Below are positions 14,672 to 23,636 of a stretch of DNA of 64,000 nucleotides, in pieces. This stretch comes from Bacilli bacterium (GTDB taxonomy: Bacteria > Bacillota_I > Bacilli_A > RFN20 > DUOF01), in the NCBI GenBank assembly GCA_017517765.1, contig JAFWYE010000006.1:310001-374000 (forward strand), given 5' to 3'. The notes under the pieces are model-generated. The model saw only the letters and a program-made list of their open reading frames with translations. It was not told the DNA's origin and searched no databases. Positions within the stretch are counted from its first letter, which is position 1. Every line of letters starts with the position of its first letter. A program made the position numbers and the translations under genes.

Positions 14672-15520
14672 TTAAACTCCACTATAAGATGAAAAACCAC
14701 CATCAATTGGAATAGTTACACCAGTCACAAAATTAGCAGCATCATTACTAAGTAAGAATAGTGTAGCACCTACTAAATCATCTAATTCTCCAAATCTTCC
14801 CATTGGAGTAGCAGCTAAAATCTTTCCAGTTCTAGCAGTTGGTGTTCCATCTTCATTCCACAATAACTTTGCATTTTGCTTAGTTGAAAAGAATCCTGGT
14901 GCAATTGCATTTACCCTAATACCAACATGAGAGAAATGTACTGCTAACCATTGAGTAAAGTTAGTAACTGCAGCTTTTGCTCCACTATATGCTGGTATTT
15001 TAGTTAATGGAGTATATGCATTCATACTAGAGATATTTAAAATATTACATCCTTTTCTACCAATCATATCTTTAGCAAATACTTGGCTAGGTAAAAGTGT
15101 TCCAATAAAGTTAAGATTAAACACAAATTCGACTCCACTCTTATCTAAATCAAAAAATGTTTTAATTTCCTTTGTAGCATCATCTAACTCCGCATATTCA
15201 TTATCTGTAGTAGCTCTAGGATTATTTCCTCCAGCTCCATTAATTAAAATATCACACTTACCAAAATCTTTTAAAATTTCTTCATGACACGCCTCTAATG
15301 ATTCTTTTTCTAAAACATTGCAAGCATAGCCTTTAGCAACATAACCATCGTTTACTATTTCTTTAGCATATGCATCTGCAGCATCTTTATTTAAATCCAA
15401 TAAACATACCTTTGCCCCACACTCTGCAACAGCTCTAGCTAGATGAGAACAAATAATTCCTCCAGCACCTGTAATAACTACAACTTTATCTTTTAAATCA
15501 ACTTTAAATGGTAATTTCAT
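14672..15520 (-). CDS. uxuB: SDR-type fructuronate reductase (D-mannonate oxidoreductase)
   Basis: The 282-aa short-chain dehydrogenase has the NAD(P)-binding TGAGGIICSHLAR, NGAGG, the catalytic Ser in NISSMNAYTP, the YSGAK Tyr/Lys pair, and PIDGGFSSYSGV at the C-terminus. The FFDLDKSGVEFVFNLNFIGTLLPSQ segment is typical of the SDR mannonate oxidoreductases found next to uxuA in Bacillota (YjmF type), unlike the longer E. coli UxuB. It interconverts fructuronate and mannonate. Last gene of the kdgK-uxaC-eda-uxuA-uxuB run; one base separates it from uxuA. Confidence 0.9.
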   Translation of the reverse strand: MKLPFKVDLKDKVVVITGAGGIICSHLARAVAECGAKVCLLDLNKDAADAYAKEIVNDGYVAKGYACNVLEKESLEACHEEILKDFGKCDILINGAGGNNPRATTDNEYAELDDATKEIKTFFDLDKSGVEFVFNLNFIGTLLPSQVFAKDMIGRKGCNILNISSMNAYTPLTKIPAYSGAKAAVTNFTQWLAVHFSHVGIRVNAIAPGFFSTKQNAKLLWNEDGTPTARTGKILAATPMGRFGELDDLVGATLFLLSNDAANFVTGVTIPIDGGFSSYSGV

Positions 15521-15521
15521 C

Positions 15522-16571
15522 TTATTTTTTCTCCTTTACTGCAGCTTCCCATAATCCATTAAAATAAGCTGCTCCTAATGCTCTATCATATAACCCATAT
15601 CCAGGTTTAGCCTTTTCTCCCCAGATTTGTCTTCCATGGTCTGGTCTAACGTAACCGTCAAATCCGTTTTCAACAAGTGCCTTAACAATTTCATACATAT
15701 CTAAACTACCAAACTTAGATAGATGTCCACTTTCTTCAAACCCATTATCCACTAATAAAATATTTCTAAAATGTAAGAAATGAACTCTACCCATCTTTGA
15801 ATATTTAGCAGCCATTTTAACCATATCATTATTAGCACTACAACCAAATGAACCAAGACAAAGAGTAAGACCATTATGAGAATCATCTACTAACTTTAAA
15901 AATCTATCCATATTTTCTTCATTAGTAATAATCCTTGGAAGTCCAAAAATAGGCCAACATGGATCATCTGGATGAATGGCCATATTTACATCACATTCTT
16001 TACAAACAGGGATTACTTTTTCCAAGAAATATTTTAAGTTATCCCATAGTTTCTCTTCTCCAAGTTCCCTATATTCATTTACTAAAGAAGCTAACTCCTC
16101 TCTAGTATATGAAGCATCCCAACCAGGAAGTGTTAAGTCACTTTCGCTCTTAGTTGGATCAACCTTATCAACTTGATCTTGATAATATACTAAACATGTT
16201 GAACCATCTTCATTAACCTTATCTAATTGAGTTCTTGTCCAATCAAATACAGGCATAAAGTTATAACAAATACACTTAATTCCTGCTTTAGCTACCCTTC
16301 TTATATTTTCACAATAATTTTCTATATACTTATCTCTACTAGGTCTACCTAATTTAATATCTTCATGAACTGGAATAGATTCAATTACTTCAAAATTAAG
16401 ACCAGCATCTTCAGTTAATTTTTTTAACCTTAAAATGCTTTCATTACTCCAAACTTCTCCAACAGGAACATCATATACTGCAGTAACAATTGAATGCATG
16501 TTAGGAATTTGTCTTATATTTTCTAAACTAATAGAATCATCTTCTCCATACCATCTAAATGAAAGCTTCAT
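15522..16571 (-). CDS. uxuA: mannonate dehydratase
   Basis: The 349-aa protein matches UxuA along its length: LSFRWYGEDDSISLENIRQI at the start, CYNFMPVFDWTRTQLD, MAIHPDDPCWPIFGLPRI, LCLGSFGCSANNDM, HFLHFRNI and VRPDHGRQIWGE. The His, Cys and Asp residues in these segments coordinate the active-site metal. It dehydrates D-mannonate to 2-keto-3-deoxygluconate (KDG). Coupled to uxuB (1-bp gap) and eda (1-bp gap). Confidence 0.95.
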   Translation of the reverse strand: MKLSFRWYGEDDSISLENIRQIPNMHSIVTAVYDVPVGEVWSNESILRLKKLTEDAGLNFEVIESIPVHEDIKLGRPSRDKYIENYCENIRRVAKAGIKCICYNFMPVFDWTRTQLDKVNEDGSTCLVYYQDQVDKVDPTKSESDLTLPGWDASYTREELASLVNEYRELGEEKLWDNLKYFLEKVIPVCKECDVNMAIHPDDPCWPIFGLPRIITNEENMDRFLKLVDDSHNGLTLCLGSFGCSANNDMVKMAAKYSKMGRVHFLHFRNILLVDNGFEESGHLSKFGSLDMYEIVKALVENGFDGYVRPDHGRQIWGEKAKPGYGLYDRALGAAYFNGLWEAAVKEKK

Positions 16572-16572
16572 A

Positions 16573-17163
16573 TTATTCTCCTTTATTAATTAAATCTAAT
16601 ACTCTTCTAGTGTTTTCTTCTATATTCCCTTTCATCATAAAAGATCCACCAATTGCCACAACACTATCAAGAGATAAATACTCCAGAATGTTGCTTTCAT
16701 CAATTCCCCCAGTTGGTAAGAACTTTACACTCTTGAATGGTCCACCTAGTGATTTAAGTGTTTTAACCCCACCATAACAAGAAGCAGGGAAGAACTTAAT
16801 TATTTCTATGCCATTACTTAAACAAGTCATAATCTCAGTTGGTGTAACTGCTCCAGGAATATATGGAACATTAACTGTTTTTAAATAGTTACATGTTTCA
16901 AGATCAAATCCAGGAGAAACTATAAATTTTGCTCCAGCTTCGATTGCCTCTTTTGCTTGAGTAACATTTAAAACTGTACCTGCTCCAATTAACATGTCAG
17001 GAAATGTTTCCCTTCCAAGCTTTATAGCATCTTTTGCACATGCTGTTCTAAATGTAATCTCTGCAACATTTATTCCACCATCATTAAGTCCTTTTAAAGT
17101 GGGAATAGTATCATTTAATTCTTTAATAACTACTACAGGAACTATTTTATTACCGTTTAACAT
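16573..17163 (-). CDS. eda: KDPG/KHG aldolase
   Basis: The 196-aa protein is the short class I aldolase: VAEITFRT with the catalytic Glu, GAGTVLN, FIVSPGFD, YIPGAVTPTE, IIKFFPAS with the Schiff-base Lys, and FLPTGGID. It cleaves 2-keto-3-deoxy-6-phosphogluconate into pyruvate and glyceraldehyde-3-phosphate. Its position between uxaC and uxuA fits hexuronate catabolism. It lies 13 bp downstream of uxaC. Confidence 0.95.
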   Translation of the reverse strand: MLNGNKIVPVVVIKELNDTIPTLKGLNDGGINVAEITFRTACAKDAIKLGRETFPDMLIGAGTVLNVTQAKEAIEAGAKFIVSPGFDLETCNYLKTVNVPYIPGAVTPTEIMTCLSNGIEIIKFFPASCYGGVKTLKSLGGPFKSVKFLPTGGIDESNILEYLSLDSVVAIGGSFMMKGNIEENTRRVLDLINKGE

Positions 17164-17176
17164 TGTATTATCTCCT

Positions 17177-18508
17177 TTAAATATCTAAAAATTCTTTAAT
17201 ATTGTTATAACAAATATCTTCTACTAATTTGAAAGCACTATTATAGTCATACTCTCCTCTTTCTACATAATTACCAACCAAATTGCAAAGTATTCTTCTA
17301 AAGAAATCAAATCTCACATAAGAAGAAAAACTTCTTGAATCAGTAAGCATACCTAGAAAAGTTCCAAGTGTAGAATATTCAGCTATTATTTCCATTTGTT
17401 CTCTATTACCAATTAAATTATCATTAAACCACCAAGCTGGTCCAATTTTAACATTTCTAAATGATCCTGCAATAACTGACATTTCTTTAATAGCATTACT
17501 ATTTAATGAATATAGTATAGTTTTAGGAAGCAAGTTAGAATTATTTAAATCATCTAAGAAATAAGCTAAATTATCAGTATTTGTTTCATGTCTTATTACA
17601 TCAAATCCACTATCTTTTCCAATGCTAGTGAATGTAGAAGAATTAATATTTCTAAATGTAGCAAAGTGTATTTGCATTACCATATTTCTTTTCTTATATT
17701 CTTTTGCTAAATATCTCATCATATGAGAAAAGAATTCATATTTTTCTTCTTTAGTAACATCTTTTCTTTTTAAGAAAATTTCATTAGCTTTTTCTTCACC
17801 AACATCATTTCCAGGAAGATAATCCATACCATGATCTGTTATCTTACATCCCTTACTAACAAAGAAATCTAATCGTTTCTCTAAAGCCATTTTTAAAGTG
17901 TTTAAATCTTTAATTTCAACATTACTTACTTTTGAAAGCTCATTTATATAATTTTCCTCAAGAGCAAACAAAGCATCTGGTCTAAATGTAGGAGCCACAA
18001 CAGTATTATTGTATTTTCCATGAACACTTAAACTAGAAGTAGGATCATCAGTAGTACAAACAAATTCCACTTTAAACTGGTTAAGTAATGTTTGAGTTGT
18101 TATCTTCTTTAATTTTTCATTACATTCTTCATATATTTCTTTTGCAGTATCTTTATTTAGTGGTTTTGTTATTCCAAACACCATTTTAAGTTCTAAGTGT
18201 GCCCAATAATAAACTGAGTTTCCAATTAGTTTAGGCATAATTGTAGCAAATGCTAAAAACTTTTCATAATCACTAGCATCCCCAGTAATATATTTTTCAT
18301 CTACCCCACAACTTCTCATTGTTCTCCATTTATAGTGATCACCTTTTAGCCACAATTCAGTAACTGTCTTAAATCCAGAATTGTTCGCTATTTCATGCTC
18401 ATTTAAATGACAATGATAATCTATAATAGGTAAGTCTTTTACACTCTTATATAATTCAACACCGACTTTATTATCTATTAGTAATTCATCATTTAGAAAA
18501 TCTCTCAT
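17177..18508 (-). CDS. uxaC: uronate (glucuronate) isomerase
   Basis: The 443-aa protein has the family N-terminus IIDYHCHLNEHEI with the metal-binding HxH, WRTMRSCGV, FVCTTDDPTSSL, MQIHFATFRN, and GPAWWFND plus LTDSRSF near the end. UxaC converts glucuronate to fructuronate or galacturonate to tagaturonate. Here fructuronate is implied by the uxuA/uxuB partners. It starts 9 bp after kdgK and is probably translated from the same mRNA. Confidence 0.95.
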   Translation of the reverse strand: MRDFLNDELLIDNKVGVELYKSVKDLPIIDYHCHLNEHEIANNSGFKTVTELWLKGDHYKWRTMRSCGVDEKYITGDASDYEKFLAFATIMPKLIGNSVYYWAHLELKMVFGITKPLNKDTAKEIYEECNEKLKKITTQTLLNQFKVEFVCTTDDPTSSLSVHGKYNNTVVAPTFRPDALFALEENYINELSKVSNVEIKDLNTLKMALEKRLDFFVSKGCKITDHGMDYLPGNDVGEEKANEIFLKRKDVTKEEKYEFFSHMMRYLAKEYKKRNMVMQIHFATFRNINSSTFTSIGKDSGFDVIRHETNTDNLAYFLDDLNNSNLLPKTILYSLNSNAIKEMSVIAGSFRNVKIGPAWWFNDNLIGNREQMEIIAEYSTLGTFLGMLTDSRSFSSYVRFDFFRRILCNLVGNYVERGEYDYNSAFKLVEDICYNNIKEFLDI

Positions 18509-18517
18509 ACTAATCTC

Positions 18518-19537
18518 CTATCTTTGAACTCTACCAGAAGCATTACCACCAATCAATGATAGTACTTCCTCAACACTAACAAGATTATAATCTCCTTCTA
18601 TTGTATGTTTTAAACAACTAGCACCAACTGCAAACTCAATAGCTTTTTGAGGTTCAAAATTATTTAATAATGAATAAATTAATCCTCCTCCAAAACTATC
18701 TCCTCCACCTACTCTATCAACAATATGAACATCATACTTTTTAGAGAAGTAAGCTTCTCCATTTACATATAACATTCCGGACCACTTATTATCATTAGCA
18801 GAGATAGATTCCCTTAAGGTAATAGCTACCTTTTTGAATCCAAATTTATCAGTTAATTTCTTAGCAACTTCAATATATCCATCTCTATTTAATTCACCCT
18901 TAGTAACATCACTACTAGAAGCATGGATATCAAATACATCAGCAGCATCTTCTTCATTAGCAATAACAACATCTACATACTTTGCAAGTTTTGACATTGT
19001 TTCATTAGCCTCTTGCTTAGTCCATAATTTCTTACGATAGTTTAAATCACAAGAAATTGTAATATTTCTTTTCTTAGCCTCACTAACTGCTGTCAAACAA
19101 ATATCTGCAACATTCTTACCTAATGCTGGAGTAATACCAGTAAAGTGGAACCAATCTACTCCACTAAAGATTTTATCCCAATCAAAGTCTTCTTGAGTAG
19201 CCTCTGAAATAGATGAATGTGCTCTATCATAAACTACTTTAGATGGTCTTTGAGAAGCACCTTTTTCTAAGAAATAAATTCCCATTCTATCTCCACCTCT
19301 AGTAATTAAAGAAGTATCTACTCCAAATCTTCTTAGAGAATTAACAGCGGCATCTCCGATTGGATTTTTTACAATCTTACTAACAAATGCAACATCTAAT
19401 CCATAATTAGCTAAAGATACTGCAACATTAGCTTCTCCTCCCCCATAAGTAGCGCCAAACTTATCAGCTTGAACAAATCTGTAATACCCCTCTGGGGCAA
19501 GACGTAACATAAGTTCACCAAATGTAATAACTTTCAT
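18518..19537 (-). CDS. kdgK: 2-keto-3-deoxygluconate kinase (PfkB family)
   Basis: The 339-aa sugar kinase has the PfkB signatures: GGGEANVAVSLANYGLDVAFV near the start, FHFTGITPAL, SCDLNYRKKLW, and DRVGGGDSFGGGLIYSLL with the catalytic Asp and anion hole. It phosphorylates KDG from UxuA to KDPG for Eda. First gene of the catabolic operon; its SD is AAAGGAATG. A perfect 9-bp-arm palindrome lies 40-60 bp upstream (19577-19597) and may be an operator. Confidence 0.93.
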   Translation of the reverse strand: MKVITFGELMLRLAPEGYYRFVQADKFGATYGGGEANVAVSLANYGLDVAFVSKIVKNPIGDAAVNSLRRFGVDTSLITRGGDRMGIYFLEKGASQRPSKVVYDRAHSSISEATQEDFDWDKIFSGVDWFHFTGITPALGKNVADICLTAVSEAKKRNITISCDLNYRKKLWTKQEANETMSKLAKYVDVVIANEEDAADVFDIHASSSDVTKGELNRDGYIEVAKKLTDKFGFKKVAITLRESISANDNKWSGMLYVNGEAYFSKKYDVHIVDRVGGGDSFGGGLIYSLLNNFEPQKAIEFAVGASCLKHTIEGDYNLVSVEEVLSLIGGNASGRVQR

Positions 19538-19576
19538 AACAACATTCCTTTCAAATTTTATATCTACTTAAATAAT

Positions 19577-19597
19577 ATTATTTTATTCTAAAATAAT
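19577..19597. promoter_or_regulatory. candidate operator palindrome upstream of kdgK
   Basis: ATTATTTTA and TAAAATAAT form perfect 9-bp arms around TTC, between the kdgK start and the terminator of the transporter gene. It does not have a following T-run in the kdgK direction, so it fits a repressor site better than a terminator. In AT-rich DNA a chance occurrence is possible. Confidence 0.45.
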
Positions 19598-19613
19598 AAA
19601 GTTTTTAGCATAT

Positions 19614-19648
19614 AAAAAAAGGCTTTGCAATAAGCAAAACCCTTTTTA
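19614..19648 (-). terminator. intrinsic terminator after the GPH symporter gene
   Basis: AAGGGTTTTGC / GCAAAGCCTT stem with one irregularity, TTATT loop and T7 on the minus strand. It separates the GH2-transporter unit from kdgK. Confidence 0.7.
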
Positions 19649-19662
19649 TAAATTTGATGTAA

Positions 19663-21201
19663 TTATTCTTCTGAAGGAATTTCTTCTACTACTTCTTCAA
19701 CTGCAGGAGTCTCAACTACAGTTTCAGCAGCTGGAGTAGCTTTTCTAGCAGCTAATTCTTCATTCATAGTTGCTAGTGTTTTCTTATCAAGATTATAGAT
19801 GAATGCGATTGCAACAAACATTACAATACCACTAAACATATATAGTCCTGCAACTAACCAACACATATTATAAGCAGTTGGTAAGCTTTGTCCTTCAGTA
19901 CCTAGACTTGAAACATATCCTAAAGCCCCCATTAAAAGGAGAACAACTGAAGGTCCAACACCTTGAGCTAATTTTCTAAAGAATGAGTGAAGAGAGTATA
20001 CTGTTCCTTCTTCTCTAGTTCCGAATTTCCATTCATTGTAGTCAATAGCATCAGCCATGAATGCCCATGATACACAAGTGTAAACACCCATACCAAATCC
20101 AAATACACAAAGTGCAATGATAAACATTACAAGTGCTAATGTTTTATTTGGAATAAGTGGGAATATAAACATTAATAAACCACCAACAACAGAAACTAAC
20201 GCTCCCATTGCAGATGATTCTTTCTTACCAAATTTATTAACTAATTTTTTAATAAATGGCATAAAGAAGAACATTGGAAGGAATCCAATAATCATAGCAA
20301 TACCAGATAATGATGCTTGTCCAAAATATGTAGCAAACATTATTGTTGTAGCAGTAGAAGCTGAGTTCATTCCCAAAAACATTGCCATAGCTGCAACTGT
20401 AGCGCCAACTGCAGGTCTATTTTTCATGAAATTACCAAATGCTTTAAATACATTGAACTTTTGTGATTCATTAGTTTTTACAGCATTTTCGTCAACACGA
20501 ATAGTGATAGTCTTAATCATGAATAAGAATGCAATGAATCCTAAAACACCCATAATTAATGCTGCAATAAACACTCTCTCACCCATCAATGTTTCGATTT
20601 GTGTTCCTGCTGAATTAAGTTTTGGAGTTCCATCAGCATTGAATTCTTTCTTCCAAATTAACATAGGTAATATCATCATTGGAATCATATTACCAAGCAT
20701 TGATCCAACTGATCTCCAAGTTGAAAGTTGTGATCTTTCTCCTCCATCAGTTGTTACTAAAGATAACATTGAACCATATGGTACGTTAGCAATAGTATAA
20801 CAAGCATCCCAAATTAAATATCCACCAACAAATAGTAAACATTTAACCCATAGATCTGCCTTAGGTACTGGAATAAATACTAGTGCTCCTGCAACTAATA
20901 ATCCAATTGCACCTATTAAAATATAAGTTTTAAATTTACCTAATTTATATTTTCTCTTATCACTATCAATCATTGCTCCAATAAGTGGGTCATTGATAGC
21001 ATCCCAAATTTGAACAATAAGTAGCAAAAGAGATAATAGACCTGTTTCTAGCATCATAAATACAAGCCAGAATGTTTGTACTGTACCTTTTAAAGAGAAT
21101 GACATGTTACATCCAAAGTCACCAGCAGCATAAGCAACACAGTCTTTTATACCAAATTTCTTTGTCTTCTCATCGGCACCATTTTCTACTTTTTTACTCA
21201 T
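19663..21201 (-). CDS. GPH-family (MFS) glycoside/hexuronide:cation symporter
   Basis: The 512-aa membrane protein has ~12 hydrophobic helices and the glycoside-pentoside-hexuronide signature early on (IWDAINDPLIGAMIDSD followed by KYKLGKFKTYIL), plus DAIDYNEWKFGTREEGTVYSL late, as in UidB, XynP and MelB. The C-terminal ~40 residues are cytosolic, acidic and Val/Pro/Glu-rich. Context with a GH2 glycosidase and uronate catabolism suggests uptake of a glucuronide or uronate-containing glycoside. It follows GH2 after a 92-bp gap holding a large inverted repeat. Confidence 0.9.
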   Translation of the reverse strand: MSKKVENGADEKTKKFGIKDCVAYAAGDFGCNMSFSLKGTVQTFWLVFMMLETGLLSLLLLIVQIWDAINDPLIGAMIDSDKRKYKLGKFKTYILIGAIGLLVAGALVFIPVPKADLWVKCLLFVGGYLIWDACYTIANVPYGSMLSLVTTDGGERSQLSTWRSVGSMLGNMIPMMILPMLIWKKEFNADGTPKLNSAGTQIETLMGERVFIAALIMGVLGFIAFLFMIKTITIRVDENAVKTNESQKFNVFKAFGNFMKNRPAVGATVAAMAMFLGMNSASTATTIMFATYFGQASLSGIAMIIGFLPMFFFMPFIKKLVNKFGKKESSAMGALVSVVGGLLMFIFPLIPNKTLALVMFIIALCVFGFGMGVYTCVSWAFMADAIDYNEWKFGTREEGTVYSLHSFFRKLAQGVGPSVVLLLMGALGYVSSLGTEGQSLPTAYNMCWLVAGLYMFSGIVMFVAIAFIYNLDKKTLATMNEELAARKATPAAETVVETPAVEEVVEEIPSEE

Positions 21202-21232
21202 TTTTTTCTCCTTTCTAAATTTTGTATATTTA

Positions 21233-21276
21233 AGTAATTATCAAACATTTTGCGCTATAAACATTTGATAATTACT
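21233..21276. repeat. 13-bp inverted repeat between GH2 and symporter genes
   Basis: AGTAATTATCAAA (21233-21245) and TTTGATAATTACT (21264-21276) are perfect inverted arms around an 18-nt spacer containing TTGCGC. No T-run follows on the minus strand. It could be an mRNA-stabilising or attenuating hairpin or a regulator site. Confidence 0.7.
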
Positions 21277-21293
21277 AAATACCTTAAATAAAT

Positions 21294-23531
21294 CTATTTC
21301 TTAATTTTTTGTAATTCAGTATTAATTTCTACAACAACCTCAGCAGGAATTTTATCTGATAGCATTTTTGCAATTCTTTCAATAGAGAATCCACCCATCA
21401 TCTTCATTGCACCTTTAGGAAGTTCCATACCACCCTCAGTAGAAAGAGTAGCTAACATTTTATCGATGAAAGCGTTCATTAACTTTGCCCCTTCTGGATT
21501 TGCCATAATATCTTTAATCTTATCTTTTATTGAGAAATAGTCTCTATTAATTTCTCCGCCAATATTATTTCCATCCTTGTCAAACCAATTAGTTACAGCT
21601 CCTGTTTTAGCATCTAAACTATATTCAGCATATGGTTTTTCCACCTTAACAACTTTTGCTTTATCTTTTAAGTTACCACTACTAACTACTAACTTAGTTT
21701 TCTTTTTATCTAATTTAACCTTGAAGTTAAACACATGTTCACCTGTTTTTGTTTCTTGTAATTTACCATTTACATATAAAGAAACTTCTTTTTGGTTTGT
21801 ATAAACTATTACATTAGTTTCATCTTCGCATCTATAAATATATCTTTTACTAGCTAAATGAATAAAAGGATCTTCACTCCAATAAGCCTTATATAAATAG
21901 AAACTATCTTTCTTTACTTTTCTATCATAGGTGATTAACCCCTTATCATTTCTACCTTTAACTCCACCTTCATCTCTACTATCTGCAGCAAAGTCAAACA
22001 TATTCCAAACATGAGTTGCCCAAAGATATGGTCTAGTAGCAAATGTTTCTAACATATTGTGATGATAATAACATTGATACTCTTCACTATAATCTCCCAT
22101 TTGAGGATCACTAGTATGCCATTTTAATACACATTCACAACCATACTCAGAAAGACCTAAACATGTTTTTGGATATTTCTTATGGAAGTTATCTAACCAT
22201 TCAGCATTATCAGCAACGTCTCCTCCATACCATCCAAAATAGTGATTATAAGAGATAACATCACTTACATGATTCATTTCGCTATCAATATCAAGCATTG
22301 ATACTTGTGCCATTGTAGTAAGTCTAGTATCGTCTATGCTATGAACTAACTCATTTAAATCTTTATGTTTTGCTAATAATTCAGGAGTTTCTCCTCCCAT
22401 TGTAATTTCATTTGAAAGTCCCCAAACAACAATTGATGGATGATTATAATTTTGATATACAAGTTCCTTCATTTGACTTTTTGCATTTTCATGCCCATTA
22501 GCTAAATCCATAGAAATAAAAGGTATTTCAGCCCAAACAACCATTCCATACTCATCACATAAATCATAGAAATATTGATCATGTTGATAGTGAGCAAGAC
22601 GGATAGTATTAGCACCAACTTCTTTAATTAATTCCATATCTTCTTTATGGTCTTTTTTAGATATTGCCCAACCTTTATTTAATCTATCTTGATGTCTAGA
22701 AACTCCACGTAATGGATATGATTCCCCATTTAAGAAGAATCCCTTATTTGGATCAATCTTATATGTTCTAAATCCAAATGTTACATTTACATTATCCAAT
22801 ACTCTATCTTCTCTAGCTAATTTAATTTCTAGATTATAAGTAAATGGATCTTTTACACCATTCCATAAATGAGGATTATCAACCTCAAATTTAAACTTAG
22901 TGTTCTCTTCATAACCAATAAGAATAGTCTTTCCTGTTTTATCTTTTAATGTATAAATAAGTTTTGCACCATGACCATTAGTTAAGTAAGTCTCTACTTC
23001 AACTACCCATTTTTTTCTACTATATTTAGGAGTTACTTTCACTCCCTTACTTCCATAATAATCTAAATCAAAATGAGTGATATTTGTAGTGATTAGATTA
23101 ACATCTCTATAAATACCTCCAAAGAAAGTGAAGTCAGCCCATTGAGGATAAATCCTATCATTAGCACTATTATCAGCTTTAACCATGATAATATTTTCTT
23201 CATTAAGTAATTCATCTACTTTACATCTAAAAGTAGAGAATCCACCTTCATGATGACCAACTAACTTGCCATTGAAATAAACATCTGCAATAGATTGAAC
23301 ACCCTCAAATTCAAGATAAACAACTTCATCTTCTGCTTTTTCAACTTTACCTAATTTCTTATAGTACCAACAAGCACCACGATAATAGTCTCCACCACCA
23401 TCTTGTCCATCTAAATTGTTCCAAGTATGAGGTAAATTAACCTTTTTTGCTTTATGATTTAACACTTCGGTTTCCGAAATATTCTTTTGAATAAATTTCC
23501 AACCAGAATTAATATTTACTACTTTTCTCAT
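21294..23531 (-). CDS. GH2 glycoside hydrolase (beta-glucuronidase or beta-galactosidase)
   Basis: The 745-aa protein has the GH2 order: sugar-binding jelly roll (residues ~1-150), Ig-like domain (~155-255), TIM barrel (~260-550), then ~190 residues unlike classical GUS. The acid/base is E375 in WGLSNEIT and the nucleophile is E462 in GLSEYGCE. An N-x-K motif (N528, K530 in GRNDKGL), which contacts the carboxylate in gut glucuronidases, is present, but related galactosidases can also read NDKG. The uronate operon next door favours glucuronidase. A lysine-rich tail with a short helical domain ends the protein. No signal peptide, so it acts on imported glycosides. Confidence 0.85.
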   Translation of the reverse strand: MRKVVNINSGWKFIQKNISETEVLNHKAKKVNLPHTWNNLDGQDGGGDYYRGACWYYKKLGKVEKAEDEVVYLEFEGVQSIADVYFNGKLVGHHEGGFSTFRCKVDELLNEENIIMVKADNSANDRIYPQWADFTFFGGIYRDVNLITTNITHFDLDYYGSKGVKVTPKYSRKKWVVEVETYLTNGHGAKLIYTLKDKTGKTILIGYEENTKFKFEVDNPHLWNGVKDPFTYNLEIKLAREDRVLDNVNVTFGFRTYKIDPNKGFFLNGESYPLRGVSRHQDRLNKGWAISKKDHKEDMELIKEVGANTIRLAHYQHDQYFYDLCDEYGMVVWAEIPFISMDLANGHENAKSQMKELVYQNYNHPSIVVWGLSNEITMGGETPELLAKHKDLNELVHSIDDTRLTTMAQVSMLDIDSEMNHVSDVISYNHYFGWYGGDVADNAEWLDNFHKKYPKTCLGLSEYGCECVLKWHTSDPQMGDYSEEYQCYYHHNMLETFATRPYLWATHVWNMFDFAADSRDEGGVKGRNDKGLITYDRKVKKDSFYLYKAYWSEDPFIHLASKRYIYRCEDETNVIVYTNQKEVSLYVNGKLQETKTGEHVFNFKVKLDKKKTKLVVSSGNLKDKAKVVKVEKPYAEYSLDAKTGAVTNWFDKDGNNIGGEINRDYFSIKDKIKDIMANPEGAKLMNAFIDKMLATLSTEGGMELPKGAMKMMGGFSIERIAKMLSDKIPAEVVVEINTELQKIKK

Positions 23532-23558
23532 TTAATTCTCCTTTACTGCCTTACTTTA

Positions 23559-23586
23559 ATTATACTTAATATAATTACATTCCCAA
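23559..23586 (-). promoter_or_regulatory. promoter of the GH2-symporter operon
   Basis: On the minus strand TTGGGA (23581-23586), a 16-nt spacer and a perfect TATAAT (23559-23564), about 30 bp before the GH2 start codon. Confidence 0.6.
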
Positions 23587-23605
23587 ATGATTTGAAACTT
23601 TTTAA

Positions 23606-23636
23606 TAAAAAAGTCTAACTTTGTCGGTTAGACTTA
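23606..23636 (-). terminator. intrinsic terminator after the DUF488 gene
   Basis: AAGTCTAAC/GTTAGACTT nine-base stem with CGACAAA loop and T6 on the minus strand; overlaps the stop codon. Confidence 0.85.

Noticed and set aside
20117..20800. 227-codon plus-strand ORF antisense to the symporter gene
   Set aside because: It is a mirror of a strongly supported MFS gene; its Asn/Ile-rich, low-complexity translation and lack of SD are typical of antisense shadows.
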